DNA of 23,964 nt from Litorisediminicola beolgyonensis (GTDB taxonomy: Bacteria > Pseudomonadota > Alphaproteobacteria > Rhodobacterales > Rhodobacteraceae), in assembly GCF_042679605.1 (NCBI RefSeq), contig NZ_JBHTMU010000052.1, forward strand, positions 1-23,964. Direction: 5' to 3'. Below are positions 21,181 through 23,964 of this stretch, piece after piece. A model generated the notes under the pieces. That model was not told where the DNA came from. It ran no database searches and worked only from the letters and a program-made list of their open reading frames with translations. Made by a program: the position numbers and the translations under genes. How positions within the stretch are numbered: the stretch's first letter is position 1; each line of letters starts with the position of its first letter.

Positions 21181-22903
21181 CCGTGATCGAAGCCTCGATC
21201 GCCGATCTGCAGGCCGCGCTGGCCTCGGGCGAGACCACGGCCGAAGCGCTGGTCGGCGCCTATCTCGACCGGGTCGCCTGGTTCGACCGGGCGGGGCCGT
21301 GCCTCAACGCCGTGCCTGTCCTGAACGCGCACGCTCTGGACGAGGCGCGGGCCTCGGATGCGCGGCGTAAAGCGGGTGCGACGCTCTCGCCCTTCGACGG
21401 CATCCCCTACACCGCCAAGGACAGCTACAAGGCGCGCGGGCTGACCGTCGCCAGCGGCTCTCCGGCCTTTGCCGATCTCGTGGCGCAGGACGATGCCTTC
21501 GTCATCGAGCGGCTCCGGGCGGCGGGGGCGATCCTGATCGGGCTGACCAACATGCCGCCCATGGCCAATGGCGGCATGCAGCGCGGCGTCTATGGCCGCG
21601 CCGAGAGCCCCTACAATGCCGAGTACCTGACCGCGGCCTTCGCTTCGGGCTCCTCGAACGGATCGGGCAGCGCCACGGCGGCGAGCTTCGCGGCCTTCGG
21701 GCTTGGCGAGGAGACGTGGTCGAGCGGGCGCGCCCCTGCCGCCAACAACGCGCTCTGCGCCTACACCCCGAGCCGGGGCGTGATCTCGGTCCGGGGCAAC
21801 TGGCCGCTCGTGCCGACCATGGACGTGGTGGTGCCGCACACGCGCTCGATGGCGGACATGCTGGCGCTTCTCGACGTGATCGTCGCGGACGACCCCGAGA
21901 CCGGCGGCGATTTCTGGCGCGCGCAGCCCTGGGTCGCGCTGCCGACACCGTCCGAGGTCCGCCCCGCCTCCTACGCGGCGCTCGCGCGATCCGCGTCTCT
22001 TAAGGGCCGCCGCTTCGGGCTGCCGCGCATGTATGCCAATGCCGATCCCGAGGCCGGGACCAATCCCCAAGGCGGGATCGGCGGGCCGACGGGGCAGCGG
22101 ATCGAGACGCGGGCGTCCTTCATCGCGCTGCTCGACCGCGCCCGCGCGGCGCTCGAGGCCGCGGGCGCCGAGGTGGTGCTCACCGATTTCCCGCTCGTCA
22201 CCAATTACGAGGGCGACCGGCCCGGCGCGCCCACGATCCGCACGCGCGGGTTCGTGACGCCTGCCTACCTGACCCGCGAGATCTGGGACCTCTCGGTCTG
22301 GTCCTGGGACGATTTCCTGCGCCGCAATGGCGACCCGCGCCTGAACCGGCTCGCCGATGTCGACGGCGCTCAGATCTTCCCGCGGCCCGAGGGCGCCCTG
22401 CCCGACCGCTATCACGGGTTCGAGGACGATATCGCCGACTACCCGGCCTTTGCCCGCGCCTATCCGCGCGAGCGCTTCGAGGATATTCCCGGTCTGGCGG
22501 ACGGGCTCAAAGGGCTCGAGGCGACGCGGCGCGTCGATCTCGAAGAGTGGATGGACGGGCTCGGGCTCGACGCCGTGATCTTTCCGGCCGTGGCCGATAT
22601 CGGGCCGGCAGATGCGGATGTGAGCCGGACTTCGGCGGATCTCGCCTGGCGGAACGGGACGTGGATCGCCAATGGCAACCTCGCGATCCGGCATATGGGC
22701 GTGCCGACGGTCACCGTGCCGATGGGGCTTGCCGAGGATATCGGCATGCCCGCCGGGCTGACCTTCGCGGGGCGCGGCTGGTCCGATACCGATCTTCTGG
22801 CCTATGCCACGGCCTTCGAGGCGACGGGCCCCTACCGCAGCCCGCCGCCGCGCACGGCGGCGGAGGCGCCCTCGGACGCGGGCGCGTCGCTTCTGGCCGA
22901 AGC

Positions 22904-22919
<16 letters not shown>
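21177..22919 (+). CDS. Amidase-signature enzyme coupled to agmatine deiminase
   Basis: A 580-residue amidase-signature hydrolase. The Ser-cisSer-Lys triad can be placed: Lys81 (YTAKDSY), Ser159 (GSSNGSG) and nucleophile Ser183, which stands in TWSSGR instead of the usual TGGSIR, 24 residues after the cis-Ser as in the family. The core is followed by an extra-long C-terminal part (to 580; many amidases have 450-500). ATG 21177 overlaps the aguA TGA by ATGA. Substrate is not known. By position it could hydrolyse N-carbamoylputrescine, the AguA product, a step normally done by the unrelated nitrilase-type AguB, which is not seen here. Its 3' end overlaps livF on the other strand by 16 bp. Confidence 0.9.
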
Positions 22920-23586
<667 letters not shown>

Positions 23587-23590
<4 letters not shown>

Positions 23591-23964
23591 GTGTTCTCTC
23601 CGAGATAGGCATCGCGGACCTGCGCGTTGGCGCGGATCTCCGAGACCGTGCCGGTGGCGATCACCCGCCCGTAAACCAGCACGCTGATCCGGTCCGCGAG
23701 CGCGAAGACCGCGTCCATGTCATGCTCCACGAGAAGGATCGGCGCTTGGCGTTTGAGCTCGGCCAGAAGCGCGGTGAGCCGTCCCGTGCCTTCGGTGCCG
23801 AGCCCGGCCATCGGTTCGTCCATCACGAAAGCGCGGGGCGCGAGGCTGAGGGCGCAGGCGACTTCCAGAAGTCGCCGCTCGCCGTGGCTGAGGGTCGCCA
23901 CACGTCGCTGCGCCGCCTCAGCGAGGCCAACGCGCGCGAGCGCCGCCTCGGCGCGGGCGCGGGC
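23587..23964 (-). CDS. livG: ABC transporter ATP-binding protein, LivG type (5' end outside window)
   Basis: The last 125 residues of an ABC ATPase. Visible are the signature sequence LSHGERRLLEVACAL, Walker B FVMDEPMAGLG, the H-loop ILLVEHDMDAVFALADRI and the LivG-like end (VLVYGRVIATGT ... VRDAYLGE). The N-terminal half with Walker A is beyond position 23964. The stop codon overlaps the livF GTG start. LSHGERR instead of LSGGQ is a common variant in LivG proteins. Confidence 0.92.

Overview
High-GC DNA with dense, mostly tightly packed bacterial genes. The gene set and signals fit an alphaproteobacterium of the Rhodobacteraceae/Roseobacter type: a TTGAT-N4-ATCAT FNR-type box, leaderless attenuator peptides, GTG/ATGA start-stop overlaps, a GufA-type ZIP transporter, a plant/cyanobacteria-like fatty acid desaturase and a PuuR-type polyamine locus. 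This lineage call is inference from gene content; there is no rRNA or tRNA gene here. No mobile element, prophage or CRISPR array was seen.

Layout. 1-3.7 kb (minus strand): an arginine biosynthesis unit argD-argF followed by the helicase gene hrpB (its 3' end is outside the window). An 11-codon Arg-rich ORF with its own promoter lies upstream of argD. 3.8-4.9 kb: membrane fatty acid desaturase. 5.1-5.5 kb: a small 2TM membrane protein behind an FNR-type box. 5.6-7.4 kb: a leucine-rich leader peptide, a stem-loop and leuA, closed by a good intrinsic terminator. 7.5-10.1 kb: a leucine-rich-repeat-like protein, a SulP transporter lacking a STAS domain, and a GNAT acetyltransferase. 10.1-11.0 kb (minus): an alpha/beta hydrolase. 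11.1-13.5 kb: trpA without trpB, then type II NADH dehydrogenase. 13.5-14.3 kb (minus): ZIP metal transporter. 14.4-16.7 kb: FMN-dependent L-lactate/alpha-hydroxy-acid dehydrogenase and nagA.

16.75-22.9 kb is the most unusual block: a PuuR-like HTH-cupin regulator divergent from a GABA-type aminotransferase, a butyrate-kinase homologue, an agmatine deiminase and an amidase-signature enzyme whose start overlaps the deiminase stop (ATGA). Agmatine -> N-carbamoylputrescine -> putrescine/GABA-type intermediates -> succinate semialdehyde is the natural reading, with the amidase perhaps replacing AguB. The butyrate-kinase homologue keeps the fold signatures but has lost the three motifs that carry the catalytic Arg/His residues in acetate and butyrate kinases, so it looks like a pseudokinase or an enzyme with a new activity. 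The window ends with minus-strand livF and the 3' part of livG, ATPases of a branched-chain amino acid/amide-type ABC importer that converges on this block.

Two recurring themes stand out. First, the leucine and putative arginine leaders have the same geometry: a TATAGY -10 box exactly 6 nt before an ATG, so transcription should start on the A of the start codon. Second, in three convergent gene pairs both TGA stops sit in the arms of one small inverted repeat that could end transcription from both sides.
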